This document shows, piece after piece, positions 26,594-34,217 of a DNA stretch of 50,496 nt; the first letter of the stretch is position 1, and each line of letters starts with the position of its first letter. Made by a program: the position numbers and the translations under genes. The notes under the pieces are model-generated. The model did no database searches. It saw only the letters and a list, made by a program, of their open reading frames with translations, and was not told the origin of the DNA. The DNA is from Ciceribacter ferrooxidans. Its GTDB lineage: Bacteria; Pseudomonadota; Alphaproteobacteria; Rhizobiales; Rhizobiaceae. The stretch spans positions 1-50,496 of the forward strand of contig NZ_SDVB01000022.1 of assembly GCF_004137355.1 (NCBI RefSeq). The letters are read 5' to 3'.

Positions 26594-27943
26594 ATGGCAA
26601 CGGTTCTTCAGTCGATCGCAGCGCAGGTGATGTCGCGCAAGACATTCTCCGGAATAGCCGTGGCCAGGGCGAGGGATGCGATTACGGATACCGTGGGCTG
26701 CATGATCGCGGGCGCTGCGGACGCAACCCCCCAAGCGGTGGTGGGCGCTTTCGTCGGCGATATCCGGACGGACGGGGCGTCGCTGCTTGTGACCGGCGGC
26801 CGCGCATCGCCACCGCTTGCCGCGCTGATCAACGCGACCGCAGCGCACTGCCTCGATTTCGACGACAACTTCCATCCGGCCCGCGCCCATGCCTCTGCTG
26901 TGCTCGTGCCGGCCCTCCTGGCAGTGGCGACGGCCGACGCGTCCATCTCCGGTCCCCAGCTGGTCGCCGCCTATCTTGCCGGTCTTGAGGCACAGGCTTT
27001 GATTGGCTTCGGCGTCAATCCGTCCCACTACAACAGGGGATGGCACGGTACCTCGACAGTGGGTTGCATCGGGGCCGCGGCCGGGGTTGCCCACCTGCTT
27101 GGGCTTGCCGCGGATCGCGTTGCACAGGCGATGGTTCTCGCTGCCAGCATGGCCGCCGGTCCCAAGGGGCAGTTCGGCACGGCGGCAAAACCCTTTCATG
27201 CGGGCATGGCGGCACGCAACGCCGTCGAGGCGGCATTTCTCAGCCGTGCCGGGCTGACCGGGCGGCCGGATATTTTGGAGCGCCCTCAAGGTTTTTTGGA
27301 CCTGTTCGGTGGCGATGATGCGGTCGGCTGGTCGGGGTCGTACTCGGACGGGGCGCATGTCATCGAGACCCGGGGACTGGTGACAAAGCTGCACCCCTGC
27401 TGCGCCTCCACCCATCGTGCTGTGGATGCGGCCCTCGACCTGCAGAACGAGCATGGGTTCTCGCTCGACGAGGTCGTACGCATCGAGACGAAAGTCGGCC
27501 GGTCTGCCTATGATAATCTCGCCTATCCTGACCCGGTCGACGAGATGCAGGCGCGTTTTTCGATGCAGTACTGCCTCGCGGTTGCCCTGCTGCAGGGCAG
27601 GCTATCGCCTTCCGACTTCACCCCGGATGCGGTGTCAGGATCCCCGGCGCGCCAGTATATGGCGAAGATCACCATGCATGCCTATAGTGCCGAGGAAGAA
27701 CGTGGCGTCGAGCGACTGCCACACCAGGTTTCCGTAACCCTGCAGGACGGCCGTATGCTGCACTCCGAGCGGCTTCACGCGAGGGGATCGATCGCCTGCC
27801 CGCTGGCGGAAGAGGAAAAGCGTTCTAAGTTCACCGATTGCCTGCGCTGGGCGGGGATCGAAGGCGAAGAAACGCATAGCGTCCTGGCTGCTCTCGGTGA
27901 TGTTCCATCCGTCAGAGAAGCGCTGGAGGGTATGGTGCGGTAG
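26594..27943 (+). CDS. MmgE/PrpD family protein
   Basis: A 449-aa protein of the MmgE/PrpD family, which includes 2-methylcitrate dehydratase, cis-aconitate decarboxylase and iminodisuccinate epimerase. The N-terminal helical domain has ARDAITDTVGCMIAGA, then ATAAHCLDFDDNFHPARAHA, a family hallmark. GTAAKPFHAGMAARNAVEAA sits in the middle, and KLHPCCASTHRAVDAALDL begins the C-terminal domain. No other methylcitrate-cycle gene is nearby, so the propionate role is not supported. Paired with the amidohydrolase operon, it more likely acts on a small acid released from the imported compound. The start follows AGGGGG. Confidence 0.88.
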   Translation: MATVLQSIAAQVMSRKTFSGIAVARARDAITDTVGCMIAGAADATPQAVVGAFVGDIRTDGASLLVTGGRASPPLAALINATAAHCLDFDDNFHPARAHASAVLVPALLAVATADASISGPQLVAAYLAGLEAQALIGFGVNPSHYNRGWHGTSTVGCIGAAAGVAHLLGLAADRVAQAMVLAASMAAGPKGQFGTAAKPFHAGMAARNAVEAAFLSRAGLTGRPDILERPQGFLDLFGGDDAVGWSGSYSDGAHVIETRGLVTKLHPCCASTHRAVDAALDLQNEHGFSLDEVVRIETKVGRSAYDNLAYPDPVDEMQARFSMQYCLAVALLQGRLSPSDFTPDAVSGSPARQYMAKITMHAYSAEEERGVERLPHQVSVTLQDGRMLHSERLHARGSIACPLAEEEKRSKFTDCLRWAGIEGEETHSVLAALGDVPSVREALEGMVR

Positions 27944-28334
27944 CTGTCGGTCGGAGAGGGAGGTCCATGGCGATCAGGAGAACGGCTCAGCTTATATCGG
28001 TGGCAAGTTTCTAGTATGAGTGGAGGGGCAGGGGTTGCCTTGAGCCGCCTCCAGCTTCGCAAGCCTCGCAGATGCGTACTAGATCACCGGGTTGGGGGTT
28101 CAGATGCATTCAACTGCAAAAAGATCAGGTAGTGCGGGATCGCCGGTCAGTGTCCCTTCAAGACCTTCGGCCTGCTTTTCCGCGATAACCCCGGCATCAA
28201 GGAAGGTAATGGGAAGGCAATGAGGCTACCAAGACCGCTGCCTTCCCAAGGATGTAGCATCAGACGCCAAAACTCACTAGCGCTTCACCGCCTAGTTGCT
28301 TTCGCAAGGTGCAAGCGCCTGCAGTCACTGGAGC
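27944..28334. other. 391-bp gap with recurring motif
   Basis: Convergent gap after the PrpD gene. It holds one copy of the recurring motif (about 28098-28122). The minus strand has a start-less open frame of about 42 residues, 28228-28103, ending in ALPDLFAVECI. The tail cannot be assigned to a family. Confidence 0.35.
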
Positions 28335-29327
28335 TCATTTGACGACTCCGCCTTCTCCATCGGAGTAGTTCACCGGCATCCAGTCGAACTGGTCGTCCTG
28401 GGCCAGGACGTTGCCGATGCCTGGAAAAGCGATATGAGCGCCAGCCACGAAGTAGCCCTCTGCCACGGCCTCTGCGAAGGCTTGGCGGCGAGACCGTACC
28501 GCAGACGGCCGATCGACGTCGAACTCGATTGTCACATCGGGCTGTTTGAACTGTACGATGTCGCCGTGTGTAATATCGCCCCAGAACACCAGCTTCCTGC
28601 CGCCGCTCTCTACCGCGATAGAGCTGTGGCCCGGGGTATGCCCGGTGCGCAGGATCGAACGAAAGCCCGGCAGAACCTCAGCATTATCACCAAAACTGAT
28701 AATCCTGCCCTGCTGAAGATAGGGCCGCAGGCACTCCACCGCCTCCTGAAACAGCTGCTGGCTCAGGCCTTTCGGTCGCGCATCTTTGGGAGTCTTCAAC
28801 CAGAATTCCATTTCGCGTTCAGGAACATGAAGGATCGCGTTTTCGAAGACGCGTTTCCCGTCCTGAACCAAGCCACCGGAGTGATCGGTGTGGACATGCG
28901 TCAGGATGATGTGATCGATCTGGGATGGCTTGTAACCGGAAGCCCCCAGGTTGCTGACCAAAAGGCCTACCTCGTTGCCGAGGTAGTGTCCGGTTCCCGC
29001 ATCGATGAGCACCAGGCCTTTGCCATCATTGACGACGAACGCGTTCACGGACGTGTCTGTCGGAATGTCTCGGTGGGCCCCGCGCAATAGCCGAGCGGCA
29101 TCTTCGGCGGCAACATCGCGATACATTTGAGGAAGCGGCAGAGGCAAGGTGCCGTCCAGCAATGCCGTGATTTCCAGATTTCCGAGCGCCATTCGGTAAA
29201 ACCCAGGCGATTGAAAGTGCTGCTTGGCAGCAGCCGCGGCGGCAATAGAGGGGGCGCTTGTGACAGCTGCGACGGCCGCCAGCGTCGAAGCTCCCTTGAG
29301 AACGTCTCGTCTCGTTACGTTGTTCAT
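28335..29327 (-). CDS. Tat-exported MBL-fold metallo-hydrolase
   Basis: A 330-aa protein with a twin-arginine signal (TRRDVLKG at 5-12, then an alanine-rich segment ending near 34), so it is periplasmic. The metallo-beta-lactamase fold is shown by HVHTDHSGG (His144, His146, Asp148, His149), GHTPGHS and the later FWGD and AHIAFPG elements. Family members include lactonases and various hydrolases; the Tat subgroup lacks a settled substrate. A LysR gene lies upstream on the same strand and may control it. Confidence 0.88.
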   Translation of the reverse strand: MNNVTRRDVLKGASTLAAVAAVTSAPSIAAAAAAKQHFQSPGFYRMALGNLEITALLDGTLPLPLPQMYRDVAAEDAARLLRGAHRDIPTDTSVNAFVVNDGKGLVLIDAGTGHYLGNEVGLLVSNLGASGYKPSQIDHIILTHVHTDHSGGLVQDGKRVFENAILHVPEREMEFWLKTPKDARPKGLSQQLFQEAVECLRPYLQQGRIISFGDNAEVLPGFRSILRTGHTPGHSSIAVESGGRKLVFWGDITHGDIVQFKQPDVTIEFDVDRPSAVRSRRQAFAEAVAEGYFVAGAHIAFPGIGNVLAQDDQFDWMPVNYSDGEGGVVK

Positions 29328-29480
29328 GACTATCCTTCTTCCATCTGCGCCACGCGGCTATAACGCGATGCGCGGCGTTTGCGAGAGGAAGGTAGGCGGG
29401 GGAAGCTTTGGCGATTAGACCCCGAGCCTGGACCTCTTTGTCAAGGATCTGGCTACAATCAGTGAGCCTCGCCCAGCCTC

Positions 29481-30395
29481 TCAGGAGAGCTGCAACACCT
29501 CGTCGAGGTGCTCGGTCAGGTAGTCGATGAATGCTCTCACCTTAAGCGGTTGGACGCGTCCGCCGGCTCTCACGGCGTACAAAGCGGCGCTGGGGCCGGA
29601 CCATTCGGGGAGGATGCGCAAGACATCGCCGGAGGCGACAGCCGCATGCACCAGATGGGGATTGGTGAGCTGGATGCCTTGTCCCCGGATCAGGAACTCG
29701 AACAGTGCCTCCGGGTCGGTGGCGACAACCGCCGGATTGATCGGATAGTCGACGACCTCGGCCTCTCTTGTAAGCGGCCATGAATGCTCTTGCCGGCCGT
29801 AGAACAATTGCGTCACAAGGCAGGCATGATCCTTCAAGCGCGAAGGATGCTCCGGAATACCATGTTCCTGAACATATCTCCGGGACGCGTAGAGGGCCGT
29901 GGGAACGTACGCCAGACGGCGGGCGGCGAGATTGGAATCGGGCATCGCACCGTTCCACAGGCGACAGGCCACGTCGATGTCTTCGTGGACGATGTTCTTG
30001 ACATCGTGATCGAGTAGGAGCTGCAGCTTGACCTCCGGATAGGCGTTGCGGAAGCCAACCAGAAGCGGCGCAAGGGTTTTGGTCACGAGCCAGTGCGGTG
30101 CCGTGACCCTCAGCCAACCGGAAGGTTTGCCATGCACCTGTTCGACGGCGCTTTCGGCATCGCCGATCAGACGGGCGAGATCACGGCATCGCTCGAAATA
30201 GATCGACCCGGCTTCTGTCAGCCGAATGTTTCGCGTGGTTCGATGCAGCAGCTTCACGCCGAGCCTGTGTTCGAGATCCTGCACCTTCTTGCTGACTCGC
30301 GCCTTCGACGTTCTCAGGCTCTCCGCCGCGGCGGTGAAACTGCCCCGCTTGACCACTTCGATGAAGGCCATTGTGTCACTCATGTCGCGAAGCAT
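29481..30395 (-). CDS. LysR family regulator
   Basis: A 304-aa LysR-type regulator of the CrgA-like type. The HTH is at about 5-60 (MAFIEVVKRGSFTAAAESL, then RTSKARVSKKVQDLEHRL, then KLLHRTTRNIRLTEAG), with the effector-binding domain after. It is followed on the same strand by the MBL-fold gene, 153 bp downstream. It may control that gene or itself. The TetR pseudogene ends about 70 bp upstream of its start. Confidence 0.88.
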   Translation of the reverse strand: MLRDMSDTMAFIEVVKRGSFTAAAESLRTSKARVSKKVQDLEHRLGVKLLHRTTRNIRLTEAGSIYFERCRDLARLIGDAESAVEQVHGKPSGWLRVTAPHWLVTKTLAPLLVGFRNAYPEVKLQLLLDHDVKNIVHEDIDVACRLWNGAMPDSNLAARRLAYVPTALYASRRYVQEHGIPEHPSRLKDHACLVTQLFYGRQEHSWPLTREAEVVDYPINPAVVATDPEALFEFLIRGQGIQLTNPHLVHAAVASGDVLRILPEWSGPSAALYAVRAGGRVQPLKVRAFIDYLTEHLDEVLQLS

Positions 30396-30466
30396 CGCAG
30401 ACCCTCCTCAGATTCTTGAAGCCGCCGCCGTGTGCGGCAGAAAGACAACTTGGGAGGCAGATGGGG

Positions 30467-30950
30467 TTAGCCGCCCGACATATCCAGGTAGGAAAGGCAC
30501 ATGCGAATGAGCTGCTCGCGGATGGTCTCCTGCTCTGCCAATGGCAGATTTCGTTCGAAGACGTTTCTCACGATTCCGAAGATGACGGAAAGAAGCGTCA
30601 CATTGACGAGGATGATGTCTGTTTAGTCAGCCGTCGGTGCGCTTCGCAGCATGGCCGTGGTCGCTGCATCCATGCGCTGCACAAGCGCCTCGTTGAGTGC
30701 CTCGTTCCGGTCCCACCGCCGAGCAGTAGAGGGCGCGAGTCACATCTGCGTTCGGTCTTGGCCCGCCCATAGGCCGTGGCGAGCGCGTCGATCATCGCTT
30801 TCGGGGATTGCCCCATTTTGCGCAAGACAGGCAAGCTCCATCCGTTCCGCCAGCCGTTCGAGACAACGCTCGTCGAGCGCGTAAAGAAGGCCTGCTTGTG
30901 CGGGAAACACTGGTACCGACCGAAACACCTGCGAAGCTATTCAGCCCTCA
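30467..30950 (-). pseudogene. TetR family regulator, multiply frameshifted
   Basis: Pieces of one TetR protein appear in different minus-strand frames in the correct order: GVSVGT, then YQCFPHKQAF, then YALDERCLERLAERMELACL, then AMIDALATAYGRAKTERR, then RNEALNEALVQRMDAATTAM, then (after a stop) LLSVIFGIVRNVFERNLPLA and EQETIREQLIRMCLSYL, ending at 30467. The final two blocks are the classic TetR C-terminus of this subfamily. At least four frameshifts and one stop are needed, so it is a dead gene, not sequencing error at one point. The N-terminal HTH start is lost next to the Rrf2 gene end. Confidence 0.85.
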
Positions 30951-31410
30951 TCTGGCTCGGCTCAGCGAGCAAGGCACTTCCGCAAGTCTGCGGTAACGCC
31001 TTTGCCCGCGACGGCATCAATTGATCCAGCGTCACCTGCTCAAACCGCTCCATCAACAGGCTTTCCGCTTGCCGCATCGTCTCCGCCAGCGCGGCATTGA
31101 CGGTCCCTTCGATCCTGCATTCGGGATGCCTCCCACGCGAGCCGATGGCAAAGAGCGTCGGCCGCTCCAGCGCTTCATAAATGGCTAGTAGAGTGATCTC
31201 CTCAAGGGGTCGCGCGAGTTGCCAGCCCCCGCCATGACCCTTGCCCGAGATGACGTGGCCCGCGCGACGCAAGCCCGCCATCGTCCTGCGGAACACGGCC
31301 GGGTTGGTGCCCATGCTTCGGGCAAGAACCTCCGAGGTTAGCGGCTCCTTCACCTGCGCCATGTGCAAGAGCACATGCAACACGTCAGACAGTCTCGTAT
31401 CCTTGTTCAT
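30937..31410 (-). CDS. Rrf2 family regulator
   Basis: A 157-aa winged-helix regulator: LSDVLHVLLHMAQVKEPLTS, then LARSMGTNPAVFRRTMAGLR, then GHVISGKGHGGGWQLARPLE. Only a single Cys (HPECRIEG) lies in the region where IscR-type members carry three iron-sulfur ligands, so this is a non-[Fe-S] member (YwnA-like). The last ~25 residues after TLDQL look unlike the family and overlap the TetR pseudogene junction. The original C-terminus was probably replaced by a deletion. It diverges from the methyltransferase gene and likely represses it. Confidence 0.82.
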   Translation of the reverse strand: MNKDTRLSDVLHVLLHMAQVKEPLTSEVLARSMGTNPAVFRRTMAGLRRAGHVISGKGHGGGWQLARPLEEITLLAIYEALERPTLFAIGSRGRHPECRIEGTVNAALAETMRQAESLLMERFEQVTLDQLMPSRAKALPQTCGSALLAEPSQMRAE

Positions 31411-31461
31411 TGCTTACCCGGTTCATTCGGTCTTCTTCCTGCCGCTCTTCATGTAGCATCA

Positions 31462-31515
31462 CTTGATACAAGAAGCCAAACCATGTTACGCATCTTCAAC
31501 TGATACATAAGAAGG
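31462..31515. promoter_or_regulatory. Putative Rrf2 operators before methyltransferase
   Basis: Two TGATACA-containing sites lie between the divergent genes. The first is the palindrome CTTGATACAAG (31462-31472). The second is ACTGATACATAAG (31499-31511), overlapping the start region of the methyltransferase mRNA (GAAGG site). The shared core and location suggest binding of the divergent Rrf2 regulator. Confidence 0.5.
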
Positions 31516-31521
31516 TTCGTC

Positions 31522-32199
31522 ATGAGCGGTAATCCCAGTCCATTCTCAGATCCGGCTGCCGTGAGCGACTATGTCCGCGAAACGCCGCGCAAGGTGCCAG
31601 GGCTCGCAGACCTTCACAAAATGACGACGCTGCTTCTTGCCGAACGGGCGCCGGGCGCCGCGGACGTGCTGGTCGTGGGTGCCGGCGGCGGCCTGGAGAT
31701 CAAGGCCATGGCTGAGATGCGGCCGGACTGGCGATTTACCGGTGTCGATCCCTCGCCTGCCATGCTCGACATCGCCCGCAAAACCACGTCGCGTTGCGTC
31801 GAGCGCACGCATCTTATTCACGGAACGGCGGTGGATGCACCTGATGGTCCCTTCGATGGGACGGTGTGCCTCCTGACACTGCACTTCCTCGAATGGCACG
31901 AGCGGTTGGAGACTCTCCGGGAGATCCGCAGGCGTCTCAAACCGGGCGGCGTTTTTGTTGCCGCCCATCACACCCAGATCGATGGACAGGCGGATCTCTG
32001 GCTGGCGAGATCTGCGACATTTGCCGCAGGCCCGACTTCGGCGCCTCGCCATGCCGCAACGTCCGCCAGGGCCATGGCAGAGCGGCTGCCGCTGCTTTCG
32101 CCAGGTCAGGAAGAAACGTCCTTTCGCAAAGCGGGCTTCCGGCAACCGAGCCTGTTCTACGCCGCCCTTTCATTTCGCGGCTGGGTCATGACCGCCTGA
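31522..32199 (+). CDS. Class I SAM-dependent methyltransferase
   Basis: A 225-aa methyltransferase with SAM motif I VLVVGAGGGLEIKAMAE at about 50-66, motif II FTGVDPSPAMLDIARK, and LHFLEWHERLETLREIRRRL then KPGGVFVAAHH in the later core. It matches small class I methyltransferases paired with Rrf2 or other one-component regulators. The acceptor substrate cannot be told. GAAGG precedes the ATG. Confidence 0.85.
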   Translation: MSGNPSPFSDPAAVSDYVRETPRKVPGLADLHKMTTLLLAERAPGAADVLVVGAGGGLEIKAMAEMRPDWRFTGVDPSPAMLDIARKTTSRCVERTHLIHGTAVDAPDGPFDGTVCLLTLHFLEWHERLETLREIRRRLKPGGVFVAAHHTQIDGQADLWLARSATFAAGPTSAPRHAATSARAMAERLPLLSPGQEETSFRKAGFRQPSLFYAALSFRGWVMTA

Positions 32200-32259
32200 T
32201 GCTCCGCGCAAGGCATTCGGTTTGATGGGGCAGACGGGAGTTTGCTTTTGAGGTGCATC

Positions 32260-32350
32260 CCGTTGTTGCCATGTGCTTAAGTGGCTGAGTCACATTGCAG
32301 GTGGTCATTTGGGATGACCGGAGGCTGGTTCGATTCCTGTCAACTGCAAA
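32260..32350 (+). other. tRNA-like segment, probably degenerate
   Basis: A D-arm-like GCCA/TGGC pairing, a perfect hairpin GGTCAT-TTGGG-ATGACC (32303-32319) in the place of a long class II variable arm, then a T-arm with the canonical loop TTCGATT (32329-32335) and stem pairing in four of five positions, then a 3' arm CAACTGC followed by A. The 5' acceptor arm pairs with only about five of seven bases, and no good anticodon stem is present, so a functional tRNA is unlikely. It may be a decayed tRNA or an attachment-site relic. Confidence 0.35.
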
Positions 32351-32474
32351 GGAACACGTCTAGTGGCCGGTCTGGGGTCTGCTCGAGCAGAGGTAGATAG
32401 GGCGGATCGGTCGTCTTCGAAATAGCAGATCCCTCCAAGCGACATCGGATCAGAGGTATCGGCGGTGGCCATAT

Positions 32475-32498
32475 ACCCACATATGTGTTAATGTGGGT
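32475..32498. promoter_or_regulatory. Operator upstream of ParD-like antitoxin
   Basis: A perfect inverted repeat ACCCACAT (32475-32482) and ATGTGGGT (32491-32498), and an overlapping palindrome CACATATGTG (32479-32488). It lies about 25 bases before the antitoxin ATG, with AGGAG between. This is the expected autoregulatory site for a ribbon-helix-helix antitoxin. Confidence 0.65.
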
Positions 32499-32522
32499 TT
32501 TCTCAGTTCAGGAGCACGTTAG

Positions 32523-32774
32523 ATGAGCCGATTGACGATCGACATAACGGACCAACAACATCAAAGCCTGAAGGCACTGGCCGCTTTGCAGGGCAAGACA
32601 ATCAAGCAGTATGCACTTGAGCGCCTCTTTCCCGGTGACACAGATGGAGAACGAGCCTGGGAGGAGTTGAAGACGTTGATGAACACGCGCCTCAATGAGG
32701 GACTCGCCGGAAGACTGTCGACCAAAACCGTAGGTGAGATCCTCAACGAGGAGATTGCCGAGGGTCGTGCTTGA
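32523..32774 (+). CDS. ParD-like antitoxin, partner toxin truncated
   Basis: An 83-aa protein with an N-terminal ribbon-helix-helix (RLTIDITDQQHQSLKALAAL, then GKTIKQYALERL) and an acidic C-terminal helix (VGEILNEEIAEGRA), as in ParD-family antitoxins of ParDE modules. AGGAG sits in the leader. Normally it binds and blocks a ParE ribosome-independent gyrase toxin and represses the operon. Its ParE gene overlaps by four bases, but is cut off after 46 codons, so this is an orphan antitoxin. Confidence 0.82.
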   Translation: MSRLTIDITDQQHQSLKALAALQGKTIKQYALERLFPGDTDGERAWEELKTLMNTRLNEGLAGRLSTKTVGEILNEEIAEGRA

Positions 32775-32911
32775 CGGCCTACATTCTTACCGCGGAGGCG
32801 GAATCGGATCTACGTTCGGTAATCCGCTACACACGTGCGCAATGGGGTGCTGCCCAGGTACGCCGCTACGTCTCGGGTTTGGAGCGAGGTATCGCCGGGT
32901 GGCGACCATGA
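32771..32911 (+). pseudogene. ParE-type toxin, C-terminally truncated
   Basis: The TTG at 32771 overlaps the antitoxin stop (TTGA). The frame reads YILTAEAESDLRSVIRYTRA, then QWGAAQVRRYVSGLERGIA, the first half of a ParE/RelE-fold toxin. It then runs into unrelated sequence and stops after 46 codons; functional ParE is about 95-100 residues, and the C-terminal strands needed for activity are absent. The break near 32,895 is the junction with the LuxR fragment. Confidence 0.85.
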
Positions 32912-33108
32912 CCTTTACCGCTCCCGATGGCCCGATCACGACTGTGCCTTCGATCGGAGCCGGAAAGACCGACTGGGAAATAGGAGTCATCTTCGGCGTT
33001 TCGGAGAAGGCGGTCGCCAAGCACGTGTACAATATCCGTATGAGGCTCGGTGCGGTGAACCGCGCGCATGCCGTCGCCGAAGCTTTTCGCCTGAGACTGA
33101 TCAGCTAG
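32908..33108 (+). pseudogene. LuxR family HTH fragment
   Basis: The frame contains IGAGKTDWEIGVIFGVSEKA, then VAKHVYNIRMRLGAVNRAHA, then VAEAFRLRLIS, the complete C-terminal LuxR-type helix-turn-helix. The N-terminal autoinducer- or receiver-type domain is absent. An ATG at 32908 is fortuitous. The fragment is fused end to end with the ParE fragment, showing a deletion that joined two loci. Confidence 0.8.
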
Positions 33109-33268
33109 AGGTTCAGCAGGGCCTGTGTAGCGTTTCGCCCCCTCATATCGGCCATCCATCACGCCACGTATTTCTGACCTCCAGTCTCAATCGGTCGCCA
33201 TCAAGATTTCAAATGGTTACGCCTTGATTTTCAATTGGTCATCATCGTAGTTTCAAACGGTCATCGAG
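33109..33268. mobile_element. Remnant insertion-sequence end
   Basis: The right part of this stretch is an array of four imperfect repeats with exact 22-nt spacing (see the repeat entry), which is the style of IS21-family ends. The transposase genes are absent. It lies exactly at the point where the DUF4143 gene is truncated, so the element probably inserted there and was later mostly lost. Family assignment is inference from the repeat pattern. Confidence 0.45.
33185..33268. repeat. Four 22-nt tandem repeats
   Basis: The core (T)TTCAANYGGT occurs with C of CAA at 33188, 33210, 33232 and 33254, a perfect 22-base period (TCAATCGGT, TCAAATGGT, TCAATTGGT, TCAAACGGT). Each is followed by a partly conserved (C/A)(T/C)C. 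Such regularly spaced sites are typical of transposase-binding ends. Confidence 0.7.
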
Positions 33269-33280
33269 AGGAGTGGGGCT

Positions 33281-33820
33281 GTGGCGCTTTGCGCAGCCAT
33301 AGGGATGAACCACATCACGACCCAGAAATACGTCGGCATATTCGAGAGCCTATTCATCGCCCGAACCGTTCAGCCCTGGTTTTCCAACAAACTGAAGCGC
33401 CTGACCAAGACCCCGAAAATACATTTCCTCGATTCTGGTCTTCTCGCATCTCTCCGTGATCTCTCCCTCGAGAGGCTCCGAGACGACAGAGGGCAGTTCG
33501 GGGCGTTGCCGGAGACTTTCGTTTTTGGGGAGATCCTTAAACTCGCCAGCGCCGCACATACCCGATTTGAGTTTTCGCATTTTCGTGACAAGCAGCAGAA
33601 TGAAGTCGATATCGTCATCGAAGACAGGCAAGGACGGATTGTCGGTATCGAGATAAAAGCGGCAGCATCCGTCACGAACTCCGATTTTTCTGGACTGCGA
33701 ATTTTGGCCCAAGGATGCGGCGAGCGATTTGCGTCAGGCATGGTCCTTTACGACCACCATAAGGTGATCCCATTCGGGGAACGCCTATCCGCCGTGCCAA
33801 TCTCGGCGTTGTGGCATTAG
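33281..33820 (+). pseudogene. DUF4143 domain fragment of an AAA+ ATP-binding protein
   Basis: The frame, open from 33251, encodes the C-terminal DUF4143 domain: MNHITTQKYVGIFESLFIAR, then KLKRLTKTPKIHFLDSGLL, then SHFRDKQQNEVDIVIEDRQG, then VGIEIKAAASV. This includes the nuclease-like D..E.K elements of the family. Intact proteins are about 380 residues with an N-terminal AAA_14 ATPase, which is missing here. The 5' end abuts the insertion-sequence repeats, so the ATPase half was lost with that insertion. A GTG at 33281 could in principle start a 179-aa product. Confidence 0.75.
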
Positions 33821-34217
33821 CGCATGGGAACTCGCTGTAGGCATCAGACGCGAGTATTCTTGGAAATTAAACGGCGAAAAGATCGCCGTCAGGTTCGCCT
33901 CCTTTCAACCGCAAAAAAACGGAACTCCGCTCTGTCCGTCCCCCTAACCCATATCGAACGTGCTCTGGAAAACGGTGTGCAGCCGGAAGAGGTCGGCGAA
34001 CTTATCACACATCTCGTATTTCTGTTCCGGCCGACCGAACACCGCCAGCCTTCCAGGGTCGACAATGCTCCTGATGGGAGCAAGACGAAACAGACAGGAC
34101 CAGTGTGACACCGCCTTGGCGGCGCCGTCGCGTCGGAGGAGTAGACCTGATTCAGGCGCAGTGAACTCGCGAGGAGAGAATACATCTTCCCGCCGCGCGC
34201 GCCTTACCGACCAGTTG
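33821..34217. other. Gap with decayed gene pieces
   Basis: Besides the carboxymuconolactone-decarboxylase-like remnant and one recurring-motif copy (about 33892-33918), nothing is supported here. Both flanking genes end in this gap. Confidence 0.4.
33941..34080 (+). pseudogene. Carboxymuconolactone decarboxylase family fragment
   Basis: One frame reads HIERALENGVQPEEVGELIT then HLVF. After a one-base frameshift the next frame reads CSGRPNTASLPG. Joined, they match the family pattern ALxNGVTxEEIxEVITHLAFY then SGWPNA. Only about 40 codons remain of a ~120-residue domain, with no start, so it is a dead fragment. Confidence 0.6.

Larger units (their letters stand above)
32200..32522. other. Gap with tRNA-like segment and ParD promoter
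   Basis: No protein gene. It contains the tRNA-like segment at about 32260-32350 and the ParD operator at 32475-32498, each described separately. The sequence between them shows nothing further. Confidence 0.4.

Noticed and set aside
26447-27454. 335-aa minus-strand frame over the PrpD gene
   Set aside because: Antisense to a complete MmgE/PrpD protein, and it would overlap the LysR control region.
26594-27943. Methylcitrate-cycle prpD
   Set aside because: No prpB or prpC neighbours. The family is broad and the context is an amidohydrolase/transport locus.
32260-32350. Functional tRNA gene
   Set aside because: The acceptor stem does not pair well and no anticodon stem forms, so only a tRNA-like relic is reported.
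33185-33268. CRISPR array
   Set aside because: The 22-nt period leaves no room for spacers, and the conserved core is only about 10 bases.
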